43,805 nt of DNA from NCBI GenBank assembly GCA_964511665.1, contig CAZEHA010000029.1:1-43805 (forward strand), in the 5' to 3' direction. The notes below the pieces were generated by a model that saw only the letters and a program-made list of their open reading frames with translations, was not told where the DNA came from and searched no databases. Each line of letters starts with the position of its first letter. Position 1 is the stretch's first letter. Made by a program: the position numbers and the translations under genes. Shown here in pieces: positions 7,575 to 17,021 of this stretch. Source of the DNA: JAGOEF01 sp964511665. Its GTDB lineage: Bacteria > Bacteroidota > Bacteroidia > Bacteroidales > ML635J-15.

Positions 7575-10500
7575 ATGTCGGCTCCCATGAGGCAACTTGT
7601 TTTTTCTTCTTTACTTATATTGTGCTGTCTTGCGGGCATGGCTCAAATTCCTGTGTACTATGTAAAAACTCCATTGAACGGAGGCAGCGACAACCATACT
7701 GGAACAAGCTGGAACCAGGCCTTTGCCACCATACAGAAAGCCATTGACGTAGCCCACGAGAATTACGATTACGCCCAGGTTTGGGTGGCCGAAGGAACGT
7801 ATTATCCGACGGTATTAGCTCCCACAGTCGATACCGGTTGGGCAAGCAAAGCCATTGTGATGAAACCCGGAATTATGCTTTACGGAGGTTTTCAGGGTAA
7901 CGAAACCGACATTGACCAGCGAGATTTCGAAAATCATGTAAGCACTATAACAGCCGATTTGAATAATAATGATGGGTGGACATGGAATGCTGTGCAATAT
8001 AAATGGATTATAACAAACCAAGCAGACAACTTAAATCGTTGCGTGGTGTTTTATGGCAACATGGGGAGTTTCGACTTGCGTAGTGGATTGGATGGTTTTA
8101 CAATAACGGGAGCGAAGAGGGGTGCTATTGATATGTATGTTTCTTATTATTTTCAGATTCCTTTTACGCCTACCGAATGTTCTCCACTTATTACGAATAA
8201 CTGCATAAAAAACAACTATAGTCAACATTCAGGAGCAGCAATTAATATTGTGATTTACGAAAATAATAATTCCTGTAACACCATTATCAGAGGGAATAGA
8301 ATAACAAATAATGCGGGTTCTGCAGCAATAGATATTGAATTATGGAACAACAACAATATTAATAACACCATTGTGATTATTGGTAATAATATAAGATTCA
8401 ATACAGGTTATGAAGGTGGCGGTATTTCAATTCTCAGTTCTACAGGAAATGCAGAAAACTCGTTTTTGCTATCGGAGAATAACATATCTAATAATTACGC
8501 ATCATTTGGAGGGGGCTCAGGTTTTAGGACCATTGTCGGATCTGATGGTGTAGATTTGAAATTTGACAATAACCTTATTTGCAACAATACAAGTTTATTT
8601 GACGGCGGTGGAATCAGGGTGTTAAATAGTTTTCCAACAGTAGATTTTAATTGTGCTATGCGTAATAACACCATCGTAAAAAACAAATCGTTGAATGGCA
8701 CAGGTGGCGGAATACATTTTGAGACAGTTGCAACCGAAACATCCCAAACAAGTGTTCTGAATTGTATTATATGGGGTAACGAAGCGCTGAGCCACAGTCA
8801 GATTTGTAATGAACAAAACACCTATAATTTATATACGCATCATTCCGCCATAAACCAAGGTTTTTATGGTATTGGATTTTTTGATGATAATATTTTACTT
8901 CACCTGGATAATAGCAATTCTTTAGGCCCCCAATTTGTTAATCCTTCTGCAAATGCTGGTTGCAATGACAATGGTACAAATGCTGACTGGCGTATCCTGA
9001 ATGCTTGCAGCCGCTGCGTTGACGGTGGAAATAACTCATATGTTACCAATCTTGGAACCGACATAAACGGTTTGCCACGCATATATGACGAAGGTACGGT
9101 TGATATGGGTGCTTACGAGTTTCAGGGCTTTAATCATCAGCCGGCTGTGAGTTTTTCGGGCATTCAGGCCATTTGTCCCGGAGAACCGCTTTTTGTTTCG
9201 GTGGTTACTACGGGAGGAAATCCCCCGTTTCTATATTTCTGGGACAACAACGACTCCTCTCCGAATACAATCCTTACTACACCGGGAGTGCATCAATTGC
9301 AAATTACCGATGCCTGGGGCTGTGTGTATGTGTTTGAAGTGGAAATACCCATAGCCTACCCACCAATTGCTTCGGGGCTACAGCGTTTATACGTGAAAGA
9401 AAATGGCCTGTGTGAGGGTAATGGTTCGTCTTGGGAAAATGCATTGCCAGCCTATCGCCTACAGGATGCTATCGATTTTCTGTCGGAGAGCTCCGGTGGC
9501 GAAGTATGGGTTGCAGAGGGAACATATTTCCCCACAAAACGAATTAGCGAGGAAAATACAAATTTTCGCGACTATTCTTTTATTATGCACCCCAACGTTA
9601 ATTTGTTTGGAGGCTTTTCGGGGAACGAGATCTCGGTTGATGATAGAAATCTCAGCGAAAACTTTACGATTCTTGATGGGAATAGGATTAACAGTAACGA
9701 TTATTACGATTACTGTTATCATGTAGTTCTAATTTCATCGGATTACGGTATTTTCGACACCACTTTTGTTTTCGATGGGTTTCATGTAATACATGGAAAT
9801 GCAAATGGACCGGGAGATAAGCATTCGGGTGGGGGAATTAAAATCATTGCCAAAAACAGTTTGTGTTCACCCAATATAGAGAATTGTAAAATTTACCAAA
9901 ATTTTGCCCAATTACATGGAGGCGGTATTTCTTGCGATGGATATGGGTTTTTAGGTCAATTAAAGCCAATTATCAGAAATAACTATTTAAACAATAATTC
10001 AGTTTCAGAGTTTAGATATTATGGAGGTAATCTTGCAGTTTATTGTGAGTTGGGTACAGCAGAGCCAAGAATATCGAACAATTTTTTTACACAGGCCGGA
10101 GGAGATGGAATTGCTATTATTGCCGCCGATACCAGTAATATTTCACCCAATGTTTACGACAATACCATTTGTTACAATCAATATTCCGGGATAAACCTTG
10201 TTGCAAGGAATAATGCGTATATAAGCGGGTTTGTGCAAAACAATCAGATATATTCGAATCAAAACCCCGGTATTTATGTATGGACAGAATCTCGGGGGAA
10301 AATTGAGTCTTTCGTAGAAGGCAATGCAATTTCGGGGCAATATAAAAGTGGAGATACTTTTGGTTTTGAAAGCAACGGAATAAACTGTATTAGCTTTACT
10401 GGAGAGTGTTATCCAAAGTTTGTTAATAATTACATTTTTAATAATTCACAAGCAGGTATTGTTATCAGAGGAGATGGAGAATTAATACCAAACATTATGG

Positions 10501-12713
10501 CTCAGACAGCCCCCGTTTTTATTGGTAATGTGGTTTTTAATAATACAGCACAAGACGGTGGCGGTGTATATATTCGTTCATCAATTGGCGGCACAAAGCC
10601 GGTTTTTATAAATAATACCATTGTAAACAACGCTGTGAATGACCCGGATGGTGAAGGAGGTGGGGTATATATAAGAACATGTGAGGCGGAATTCTATAAC
10701 AATCTCATTTGGGGAAATCAAGCGGAAATCGGGTCTCAGATAAATATTAGCTCTGCTTATCCATGGGCTACAGTTATTCTAAAGAATAATGCAGCACAAG
10801 GGGTAATTGTAGGAGCCTCATTAAACGAAAATTTTTACTCCCTTGCGGTTCAAAACGAAAATAGTTCCGGACCTCATTTTGTACAACCTACTTCTTTTAA
10901 GGGCACTGCCCAGACTGCCGCCGACAGCGCCGAATTACTGCTGGCCGACTGGTCGATAAATCACTGTTCAAACTCCATCGTCTTCGACCATGGCAATAAC
11001 CAGTATGCCGTCGACAGCCTTGGCGATTTCAACGGCAATCTCCGCATTATGAACGGAACGGTTGACCTTGGGGCTTACGAAAATCCGGCACAGAACTTCA
11101 CCTATATTGCTGATGCGCAATTCTGCGAAAACGAAATAGCCAATGTCGATTTGCTGTTTCAGGGTGTACCTCCGTTTGAGTTCGATTTTGGTTTGTCGGG
11201 GCAAACATCATCATACCAAACCAACAGCAATTTCTATCATTTCGGTGTTTCACAACCCGGCACCTATGTTATTTCGCTTCACGATCCGTATAACTGCGGG
11301 GCAGAACCCGAAAGTCAGAGTTTTACAATTGGGGTACTGCCGGTTGACACTGTATTTGCCGATACCATTCATGCCTGTGCGGGTTCTATGGTAAACGTTT
11401 GCGGGCTAAATGTAAGTGTTAGCGGCACCTATTACGAAACCCTTCAGTCGATGACGTATTGCGATTCGGTAATTGCCTACCCTGTAGTATTTCATCAGCC
11501 ACCCTTGGTATCGGCAAGTGTTGGCGAAGCCGGTTGCGGAGTGGCCGATGGTTCAATCAGCCTGAATATTTCGGGAACAAGCGGCAGCTACACGGTTTTA
11601 TGGAGCAACGGTTCTGCGGGTGAATTGCTCAATAACCTGGGAGCCGGCGTGTATTTCTGCACGATAACTGACGATTACTGTACCCTGACTCCAATGGGAT
11701 ACATTATCAGCGAAAGCGGAGGTCCCGAGTTTTCGGTGTGGGGCGATACTTCAGCTTGTTCCGGAAGTCAGATCAATTTAAATGCATCAGGTGCCGAATT
11801 ATTCTCGTGGTTCAATCCACAAACATCCGAAAATATTGTGGGAGACCATTTCAGCATGCTTGTTTTAGAAAACCAGGATGTGTTTCTTACAGGAACTACA
11901 GGCAATTGCAGTGCAATTACGATGTTGCAACTGGTCGCACTGACAGTAGATACAGTTCATCTTTCGGCAGAAACCTGCGAAGGAAGCGGGTATCAGTTTT
12001 TTGGAATCAGCCCCGACTCCTCTGGCGTTTACCAGCAACTTCTTACAAACCAGGTTGGTTGCGACAGTCTGATTGTGCTTCATCTTATTGTATTGCCGGT
12101 TGACACAGTGCTTACTACCGAAGAAATCTGCGATGGCGAATATGTGTACTTCGAAAACAGCAACTATTTCGACGAAGGCGAATATTCTGTTGTTATTTCC
12201 GGTAGCCAGGGTTGCGACAGTGTAAGAATTCTTAGTCTGATAGTGCACCCGCAACCCGAAGCACCGTATATTCACGAAGAACAGGGTATAATTATCAGTA
12301 GCGAAACATACGGAAATCAGTGGTATCGTAACGGCATTCAGATTCCCGGTGCCACAACCGACACACTGTTTTACTCACAAACAGGCAATTACTATGCACG
12401 AGTAATAAACGAATGGGGATGTACGTCGGCTCCTTCGAACACGGTGTATGTGTTCTATACAAATTCTGAAATAATTGGGGCTATGTCATCAATTGCAGTT
12501 TTCCCCAATCCGTGTAATGGCACTCTAAACATTTACTTTGACCCAGCGCTGCAATTCACAAAACTATGCATTATCGATATTACGGGAAGGATTGTGATGG
12601 ACCAGAAACTGGCAACCCAAATTGATGTTTCTGAGCTGGTGCCCGGCATGTATTCATGTTGCCTGTATATGGACTACAAACAAACGAAATGCTTCAATAT
12701 CGTGATTGAATAA
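7575..12713 (+). CDS. Giant T9SS-exported surface protein with two beta-helix modules
   Basis: This 1,712-residue protein has a signal peptide ending near GMAQ (the start may instead be the Met at residue 5). Module 1 (about residues 27-517) and module 2 (about 605-1172) each begin with YVK...SW..A....AID, contain VWVAEGTYYPT or VWVAEGTYFPT and YGGFQGNE or FGGFSGNE, run through parallel beta-helix N-rich repeats, and close with ..GTVDMGAYE or ..GTVDLGAYE (choice-of-anchor Q type). Between and after them are Ig/PKD-like stretches and three units of about 55 residues ending GCDS or YCDS. The last ~75 residues are a T9SS type A sorting domain starting VFPNPCNG. It is likely secreted by the T9SS and surface-attached. 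Beta-helices suggest glycan binding, but no catalytic residues are identifiable. Confidence 0.88.
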   Translation: MSAPMRQLVFSSLLILCCLAGMAQIPVYYVKTPLNGGSDNHTGTSWNQAFATIQKAIDVAHENYDYAQVWVAEGTYYPTVLAPTVDTGWASKAIVMKPGIMLYGGFQGNETDIDQRDFENHVSTITADLNNNDGWTWNAVQYKWIITNQADNLNRCVVFYGNMGSFDLRSGLDGFTITGAKRGAIDMYVSYYFQIPFTPTECSPLITNNCIKNNYSQHSGAAINIVIYENNNSCNTIIRGNRITNNAGSAAIDIELWNNNNINNTIVIIGNNIRFNTGYEGGGISILSSTGNAENSFLLSENNISNNYASFGGGSGFRTIVGSDGVDLKFDNNLICNNTSLFDGGGIRVLNSFPTVDFNCAMRNNTIVKNKSLNGTGGGIHFETVATETSQTSVLNCIIWGNEALSHSQICNEQNTYNLYTHHSAINQGFYGIGFFDDNILLHLDNSNSLGPQFVNPSANAGCNDNGTNADWRILNACSRCVDGGNNSYVTNLGTDINGLPRIYDEGTVDMGAYEFQGFNHQPAVSFSGIQAICPGEPLFVSVVTTGGNPPFLYFWDNNDSSPNTILTTPGVHQLQITDAWGCVYVFEVEIPIAYPPIASGLQRLYVKENGLCEGNGSSWENALPAYRLQDAIDFLSESSGGEVWVAEGTYFPTKRISEENTNFRDYSFIMHPNVNLFGGFSGNEISVDDRNLSENFTILDGNRINSNDYYDYCYHVVLISSDYGIFDTTFVFDGFHVIHGNANGPGDKHSGGGIKIIAKNSLCSPNIENCKIYQNFAQLHGGGISCDGYGFLGQLKPIIRNNYLNNNSVSEFRYYGGNLAVYCELGTAEPRISNNFFTQAGGDGIAIIAADTSNISPNVYDNTICYNQYSGINLVARNNAYISGFVQNNQIYSNQNPGIYVWTESRGKIESFVEGNAISGQYKSGDTFGFESNGINCISFTGECYPKFVNNYIFNNSQAGIVIRGDGELIPNIMAQTAPVFIGNVVFNNTAQDGGGVYIRSSIGGTKPVFINNTIVNNAVNDPDGEGGGVYIRTCEAEFYNNLIWGNQAEIGSQINISSAYPWATVILKNNAAQGVIVGASLNENFYSLAVQNENSSGPHFVQPTSFKGTAQTAADSAELLLADWSINHCSNSIVFDHGNNQYAVDSLGDFNGNLRIMNGTVDLGAYENPAQNFTYIADAQFCENEIANVDLLFQGVPPFEFDFGLSGQTSSYQTNSNFYHFGVSQPGTYVISLHDPYNCGAEPESQSFTIGVLPVDTVFADTIHACAGSMVNVCGLNVSVSGTYYETLQSMTYCDSVIAYPVVFHQPPLVSASVGEAGCGVADGSISLNISGTSGSYTVLWSNGSAGELLNNLGAGVYFCTITDDYCTLTPMGYIISESGGPEFSVWGDTSACSGSQINLNASGAELFSWFNPQTSENIVGDHFSMLVLENQDVFLTGTTGNCSAITMLQLVALTVDTVHLSAETCEGSGYQFFGISPDSSGVYQQLLTNQVGCDSLIVLHLIVLPVDTVLTTEEICDGEYVYFENSNYFDEGEYSVVISGSQGCDSVRILSLIVHPQPEAPYIHEEQGIIISSETYGNQWYRNGIQIPGATTDTLFYSQTGNYYARVINEWGCTSAPSNTVYVFYTNSEIIGAMSSIAVFPNPCNGTLNIYFDPALQFTKLCIIDITGRIVMDQKLATQIDVSELVPGMYSCCLYMDYKQTKCFNIVIE

Positions 12714-12879
12714 ATCAATTTCAATAAGGTTTAAACTCATAGGTTTCGAAGTGTAAAACAACTTATAAAAGGCAAAACCAATCTATGTAAACTTACGCTG
12801 AAATATATTACATTGAAAACACCAATAATATTTTCTTAAAACCGCCGTTTTTACTATTTTTAGGCTGAATTTTTTCTAT

Positions 12880-13512
12880 ATGCTACGTGGCTTTTCACAT
12901 ATCGTTTTATTATCAGTTATTCTGTTATTTCCCGTGTTTTCGATGGCTCAGGGAGGTCGAGAATCGATACCCACCCCGGGTTTGAGTAAGTGGGACAAGA
13001 TGTTCCCCACCATTAAAGTTGGAGATAAAGTTTATAAAACCGGCAGCAACTGGTTCACAGCAGGAGGCGGACTGGGTCGCGCCACCAACTTACGCCTCGA
13101 TCAGGTGAACTTTTCGATGGCCTATCATCATCGCTATAAAGCCATGTATTTTAATTTGGGCTACCACTATAGCAGCGATGTGTTTTTCCTGAGAAACCGC
13201 CCCATGGTGCAGTTGAACGATGTGCATGCCGGGGCAGGTCTGCGTTTCGAGTTCATTCATTTCAACTTCGCATTCTTCATTGGGCCTACGTGGTCGTATG
13301 TGCGACTTCACGATTACACCGACCAATGGGGGCGCCACTACTACACTGTGTTTCACACACTGGGAGCCCACACCGAATTGCAGTTTACCTATAAATTCTT
13401 TTACGATTTAGGTATCGGCACATCGCTTTACGGTAGCTTCAACAGCAAGTATCAGGTGTTGGGAGTACAATTGCATTTCTATTTCAGTTCGGCCTATAAA
13501 GCAAAACATTAA
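12880..13512 (+). CDS. Predicted outer-membrane beta-barrel protein, unknown family
   Basis: This 210-residue protein has a signal peptide ending at VFSMAQG, then a linker (about residues 24-55) and a run of alternating aromatic strands (for example MYFNLGYHYSSDVFF, GVQLHFYFSSAY) consistent with a small barrel. I do not recognise a named family. It starts 166 bases after the giant surface protein and is followed after 16 bases by the M20 dipeptidase, so it may be co-transcribed with the dipeptidase. The 12714-12879 gap holds a weak -7-like TATTTTTA at 12855-12862 and nothing else I can support. Localisation is inferred from strand pattern only. Confidence 0.6.
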   Translation: MLRGFSHIVLLSVILLFPVFSMAQGGRESIPTPGLSKWDKMFPTIKVGDKVYKTGSNWFTAGGGLGRATNLRLDQVNFSMAYHHRYKAMYFNLGYHYSSDVFFLRNRPMVQLNDVHAGAGLRFEFIHFNFAFFIGPTWSYVRLHDYTDQWGRHYYTVFHTLGAHTELQFTYKFFYDLGIGTSLYGSFNSKYQVLGVQLHFYFSSAYKAKH

Positions 13513-13528
13513 TCATTAAATAACTATT

Positions 13529-14902
13529 ATGGACACAATTAAAAACTACATCGAAACACACAAAGAGCGCTTTCTCGAAGAATTGTTCGGCCTTATCAGA
13601 ATTCCTTCGATAAGTTCGCTTTCCGAACACAAAGGCGACATGAGAAAAGCTGCCGAATACTGGAAAAAAACCATTCTTGATGCGGGAGCCGACACTGCCG
13701 GTTTGTACGAAACCGATGGCAACCCTGTGGTGTATGGCGAAAAAATGATAGACCCAACTCTACCCACTGTTTTGGTTTATGCCCACTACGACGTGATGCC
13801 TGTTGATCCACTGAATTTATGGAACAGCAAGCCGTTTGAACCCGTGGTAAAAGACGGTAAAATTTGGGCACGTGGTGCCGACGACGACAAAGGCCAAGGC
13901 TTTATGCATGCCAAAGCATTTGAACTGATGGTTAAAACAGGAACGCTGCCGTGCAACGTAAAATTTATGATAGAAGGCGAAGAAGAAATTGGTTCACCTT
14001 CGCTGGGCAAATGGTGTGCAGCAAATTTAGATATGCTGAAAGCCGATGTGATTCTGGTTTCCGATACCGGCATGATAGCTCCGGGCATTCCCACCATCAC
14101 CACCGGCTTGCGAGGTCTTATGTATTGGGAAGTAGAGGTAACCGGTCCGTGCCGCGACCTGCACTCAGGCCTGTTTGGCGGTGCCGTGGCCAATCCCATA
14201 AATGTGTTGTGTGATATGATTGCCAAAATGCAGGACAACGATGGCAAGATTACCATTCCGGGTTTTTACGACGATGTTCTTGAAGTGTCGGCCGAAGAAA
14301 GAGCGATGTATGCATTGGCTCCCTATAACGAAGAGGAATATAAAAATGCCCTTGATGTTAAGGCACTTAAAGGCGAAAAAGGCTACACCACTACCGAACG
14401 TACCGGTATCAGGCCATCATTCGACATTTGCGGCATCTGGGGAGGCTACACCGGCGAAGGGGCTAAAACTGTATTGCCATCGAAGGCCTATGCCAAAGTT
14501 TCTACCCGACTGGTGCCAAATCAGCAATACAGTAAAATTGCCGAGCTTTTCACCAAACATTTCGAAGCTATAGCTCCCGACTATGTAAGCGTGACTGTTA
14601 AACCGCTGCATGGAGGACAAGGTTATGTTTGTCCTATCGATCATCCGGCCTATCAGGCGGCCGAAAAAGCCCTACACGATACATTCGGAAAACAAGCCGT
14701 TCCTTTCCGCAGTGGTGGCAGCATTCCTATTATTTCTACGTTTGAAGATGTGCTCGGTATAAAATCGATTTTGTTGGGATTTGGTCTGGAATCGGATGCC
14801 ATTCATTCGCCCAACGAAAACTTCCCTCTTGAGCAGTTTTACAAAGGTATCGAAACCATTCCCCGTTTCTATGCCTACTACGCCGAAGCAGCAAAAAAAT
14901 AA
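13529..14902 (+). CDS. M20 family dipeptidase
   Basis: This 457-residue metallopeptidase resembles the CNDP/cytosolic nonspecific dipeptidase group of family M20. Metal and catalytic motifs are all visible: YAHYDVMP (H86, D88), RGADDDKGQ (bridging Asp about 118-120), EGEEEIGS (catalytic Glu pair about 151-152), SDTG and a C-terminal SGGSIPI. The lid domain between about residues 200 and 330 is present. No signal peptide is seen, so it acts in the cytoplasm, cleaving short peptides with two divalent metal ions. The gene is last in its transcript: a strong hairpin terminator starts nine bases after the stop. Confidence 0.93.
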   Translation: MDTIKNYIETHKERFLEELFGLIRIPSISSLSEHKGDMRKAAEYWKKTILDAGADTAGLYETDGNPVVYGEKMIDPTLPTVLVYAHYDVMPVDPLNLWNSKPFEPVVKDGKIWARGADDDKGQGFMHAKAFELMVKTGTLPCNVKFMIEGEEEIGSPSLGKWCAANLDMLKADVILVSDTGMIAPGIPTITTGLRGLMYWEVEVTGPCRDLHSGLFGGAVANPINVLCDMIAKMQDNDGKITIPGFYDDVLEVSAEERAMYALAPYNEEEYKNALDVKALKGEKGYTTTERTGIRPSFDICGIWGGYTGEGAKTVLPSKAYAKVSTRLVPNQQYSKIAELFTKHFEAIAPDYVSVTVKPLHGGQGYVCPIDHPAYQAAEKALHDTFGKQAVPFRSGGSIPIISTFEDVLGIKSILLGFGLESDAIHSPNENFPLEQFYKGIETIPRFYAYYAEAAKK

Positions 14903-14910
14903 TAAATCGC

Positions 14911-14940
14911 AAATTCCCCGATTCTTTTATCGGGGAGTTT
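14911..14940 (+). terminator. Intrinsic terminator after the M20 dipeptidase
   Basis: A 12-base-pair stem (arms 14911-14922 and 14929-14940, one G-T pair, core CCCCGAT/ATCGGGG) with a six-base loop is followed by a T-rich run. It ends the transcript nine bases after the stop codon at 14902. Confidence 0.9.
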
Positions 14941-15015
14941 GTTTAAAACAGACTGCCGCTTAGGTAAACAGAGAATCAGGAGATAGGTATCAGAAAATAA
15001 TTTTGGCAATGGGTT

Positions 15016-15043
15016 TTGGCTTAATACGAATTTTCTATCTTTA
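15016..15043 (+). promoter_or_regulatory. Promoter of the glycosyltransferase gene
   Basis: TTG at 15016-15018, a 17-base spacer, then TATCTTTA at 15036-15043, one base from the Bacteroidota -7 consensus TAnnTTTG. It ends 19 bases before the ATG at 15063. Confidence 0.6.
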
Positions 15044-15062
15044 GCCCTCTTTTTGCAGCACA

Positions 15063-17021
15063 ATGAAGTTATCGATCATAATAGTAAACTACAACGTAAA
15101 GCATTTTCTGGAACAATGCCTTTATTCGGTGTTTTCGGCCACAGCAGGTATCGATTCCGAGGTTTTTGTAGTTGACAACAACTCGGTTGACGGCTCATGT
15201 GCGATGGTGCGTGAAAAATTTAACGACGCAATACTAATTGCCAACACCCAAAACTACGGTTTTTCGTATGCCAACAACCAGGCTATAGTAAAAGCCTCGG
15301 GCGAATATATCTTATTGCTGAACCCCGACACGGTGGTGCAGGAGAATACATTTCAGAAAGTTGTTGCGTTTATGGATGCCCATCGCGATGCAGGGGGACT
15401 GGGCGTGAAAATGATAGACGGAAAAGGTCGCTTTCTGCCCGAATCGAAACGTGGCCTTCCAACTCCTGCAGTGGCTTTCTATAAAGTATTCGGCATATCG
15501 AGGCTTTTTCCAAAATCGAAGCTTTTCGGGAGATATCATCTGTCGTATCTCGACAAAGACAAAACACATGAAGTTGATGTGCTAAGCGGAGCCTTTATGC
15601 TGCTGCGTAAATCGCTAATCGACCAAATAGGCAGTCTCGACGAAGATTACTTTATGTATGGCGAAGACATCGATTTATCGTATCGCATTACCAAAGCGGG
15701 CTACAAAAATTACTACTATCCCGAAACCACTATTATCCACTACAAAGGCGAAAGCACAAAAAAGGGAAGCATCAACTATGTAGTGGTGTTTTACAAAGCC
15801 ATGATGATATTTTCGAAAAAGCACTTCAGCACCAAAAATGCCAGGCTCTTCTCGTTACTCATCAACATGGCCATATATTTTAGGGCCTTCATAGCCATTG
15901 CATTCCGGTTTCTGCTGCGCATGGCCTCTCCCCTTCTCGATTTCAGCTTGACATATCTCTTATTCCTGCTCATTACACCCCTTTGGGGAATGTATAAATG
16001 GGGCGAAACCGAAACCTACCCGCCTGAGTTTTTTACCTATGCAGTGCCTGCTTACATTCTAACATGGCTGATAACATTGATTTTTGCAGGTGGGTACGAT
16101 CGTCCGTTAAAGCTCGGCAACATAATTAAGGGCATTGCTATTGGAACGGCCATAATACTGATGTACTATTCGCTGCTTCCCGAGCACCTCCGCTTCTCGA
16201 GAGCACTAATATTACTGGGAGCAGCCGGTGCCTTTTTGCTGATTCCTATCGGACGAATTCTGTTACATCTCACCAAAATGCGTGAATTCAGGCTCAGCAT
16301 CCCTACGGCAAAAAGAACACTGATAGCAGGAAAAAAACAGGAAATCAACCGGGTGAGAAACCTACTCGACAACACCGATCTCAATAAAAATGTGGTGGGT
16401 TATGTGAACAGCGGCAGCGATTCCGATAACGGGTTTTATCTGGGTCATTTGCAACAAATCGAAGAAATTGTAAAAATTCATCGGATTAGCGAAATTATTT
16501 TCAGTGCACGCGATATCGCTTCACGCGATATTATAAAATTTATGCTCTTGCTGGCCGATTACAAGCTCGATTACAAAATTGCCGGGCCCGACGGACTGAC
16601 AGTGATTGGCAGTAACAGCGTTCATACTGCCGGCGACCTGTACTCAATAAACATAAACAGCATCGGCAAACCCGAAAACAAACGAAAAAAACGACTGCTC
16701 GACATAAGCTTGTCCGTAATTACGATACTCATATCTCCTATTCTGCTATTTTTTATGAAACGTCCCGGATATTTCATGAGAAACATAGTGTCGGTATTGT
16801 TTGGTTTAAAGAGTTTTATAGGTTACAATAGAATGGCAGATACCAGTGGCTTGCCGGTACTAAGACCCGGTATTCTGAATCCTCTCGACCCGTTGAAAGG
16901 AAATGAAACAGCCGAAATGGCCGAAAAAAGTAATATTATCTATGCCAAAGACTATAGTGTTTTTAGCGATATAGTTCTCATTTCTCAATCGATAAAGCAA
17001 CTCGACCGTGCATCTTCATAA
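15063..17021 (+). CDS. Membrane GT2 glycosyltransferase fused to a degenerate phosphoglycosyltransferase-like region
   Basis: This 652-residue protein starts with a GT2 fold: KLSIIIVNYN, VVDNNSVDGS, and LLNPDTV with the NPD metal motif near residue 88, then GEDIDLSYR. After about residue 255 come several transmembrane segments (for example LTYLLFLLITPLWGM and ALILLGAAGAFLLIPIG). Then follows a Rossmann-like region (about 415-530) resembling the CoA-binding_3 domain of polyprenyl-phosphate sugar transferases. The tail keeps the RKKRLLDIS helix and a VLFGLKSFIGYNRM segment that aligns with the vlkGdMSlVGPRP part of WbaP-type enzymes, but the KFRSM...DE catalytic stretch between them is missing. 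It probably adds a sugar for a cell-surface polymer. The downstream GNAT gene overlaps by 14 bases. Confidence 0.85.
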   Translation: MKLSIIIVNYNVKHFLEQCLYSVFSATAGIDSEVFVVDNNSVDGSCAMVREKFNDAILIANTQNYGFSYANNQAIVKASGEYILLLNPDTVVQENTFQKVVAFMDAHRDAGGLGVKMIDGKGRFLPESKRGLPTPAVAFYKVFGISRLFPKSKLFGRYHLSYLDKDKTHEVDVLSGAFMLLRKSLIDQIGSLDEDYFMYGEDIDLSYRITKAGYKNYYYPETTIIHYKGESTKKGSINYVVVFYKAMMIFSKKHFSTKNARLFSLLINMAIYFRAFIAIAFRFLLRMASPLLDFSLTYLLFLLITPLWGMYKWGETETYPPEFFTYAVPAYILTWLITLIFAGGYDRPLKLGNIIKGIAIGTAIILMYYSLLPEHLRFSRALILLGAAGAFLLIPIGRILLHLTKMREFRLSIPTAKRTLIAGKKQEINRVRNLLDNTDLNKNVVGYVNSGSDSDNGFYLGHLQQIEEIVKIHRISEIIFSARDIASRDIIKFMLLLADYKLDYKIAGPDGLTVIGSNSVHTAGDLYSININSIGKPENKRKKRLLDISLSVITILISPILLFFMKRPGYFMRNIVSVLFGLKSFIGYNRMADTSGLPVLRPGILNPLDPLKGNETAEMAEKSNIIYAKDYSVFSDIVLISQSIKQLDRASS

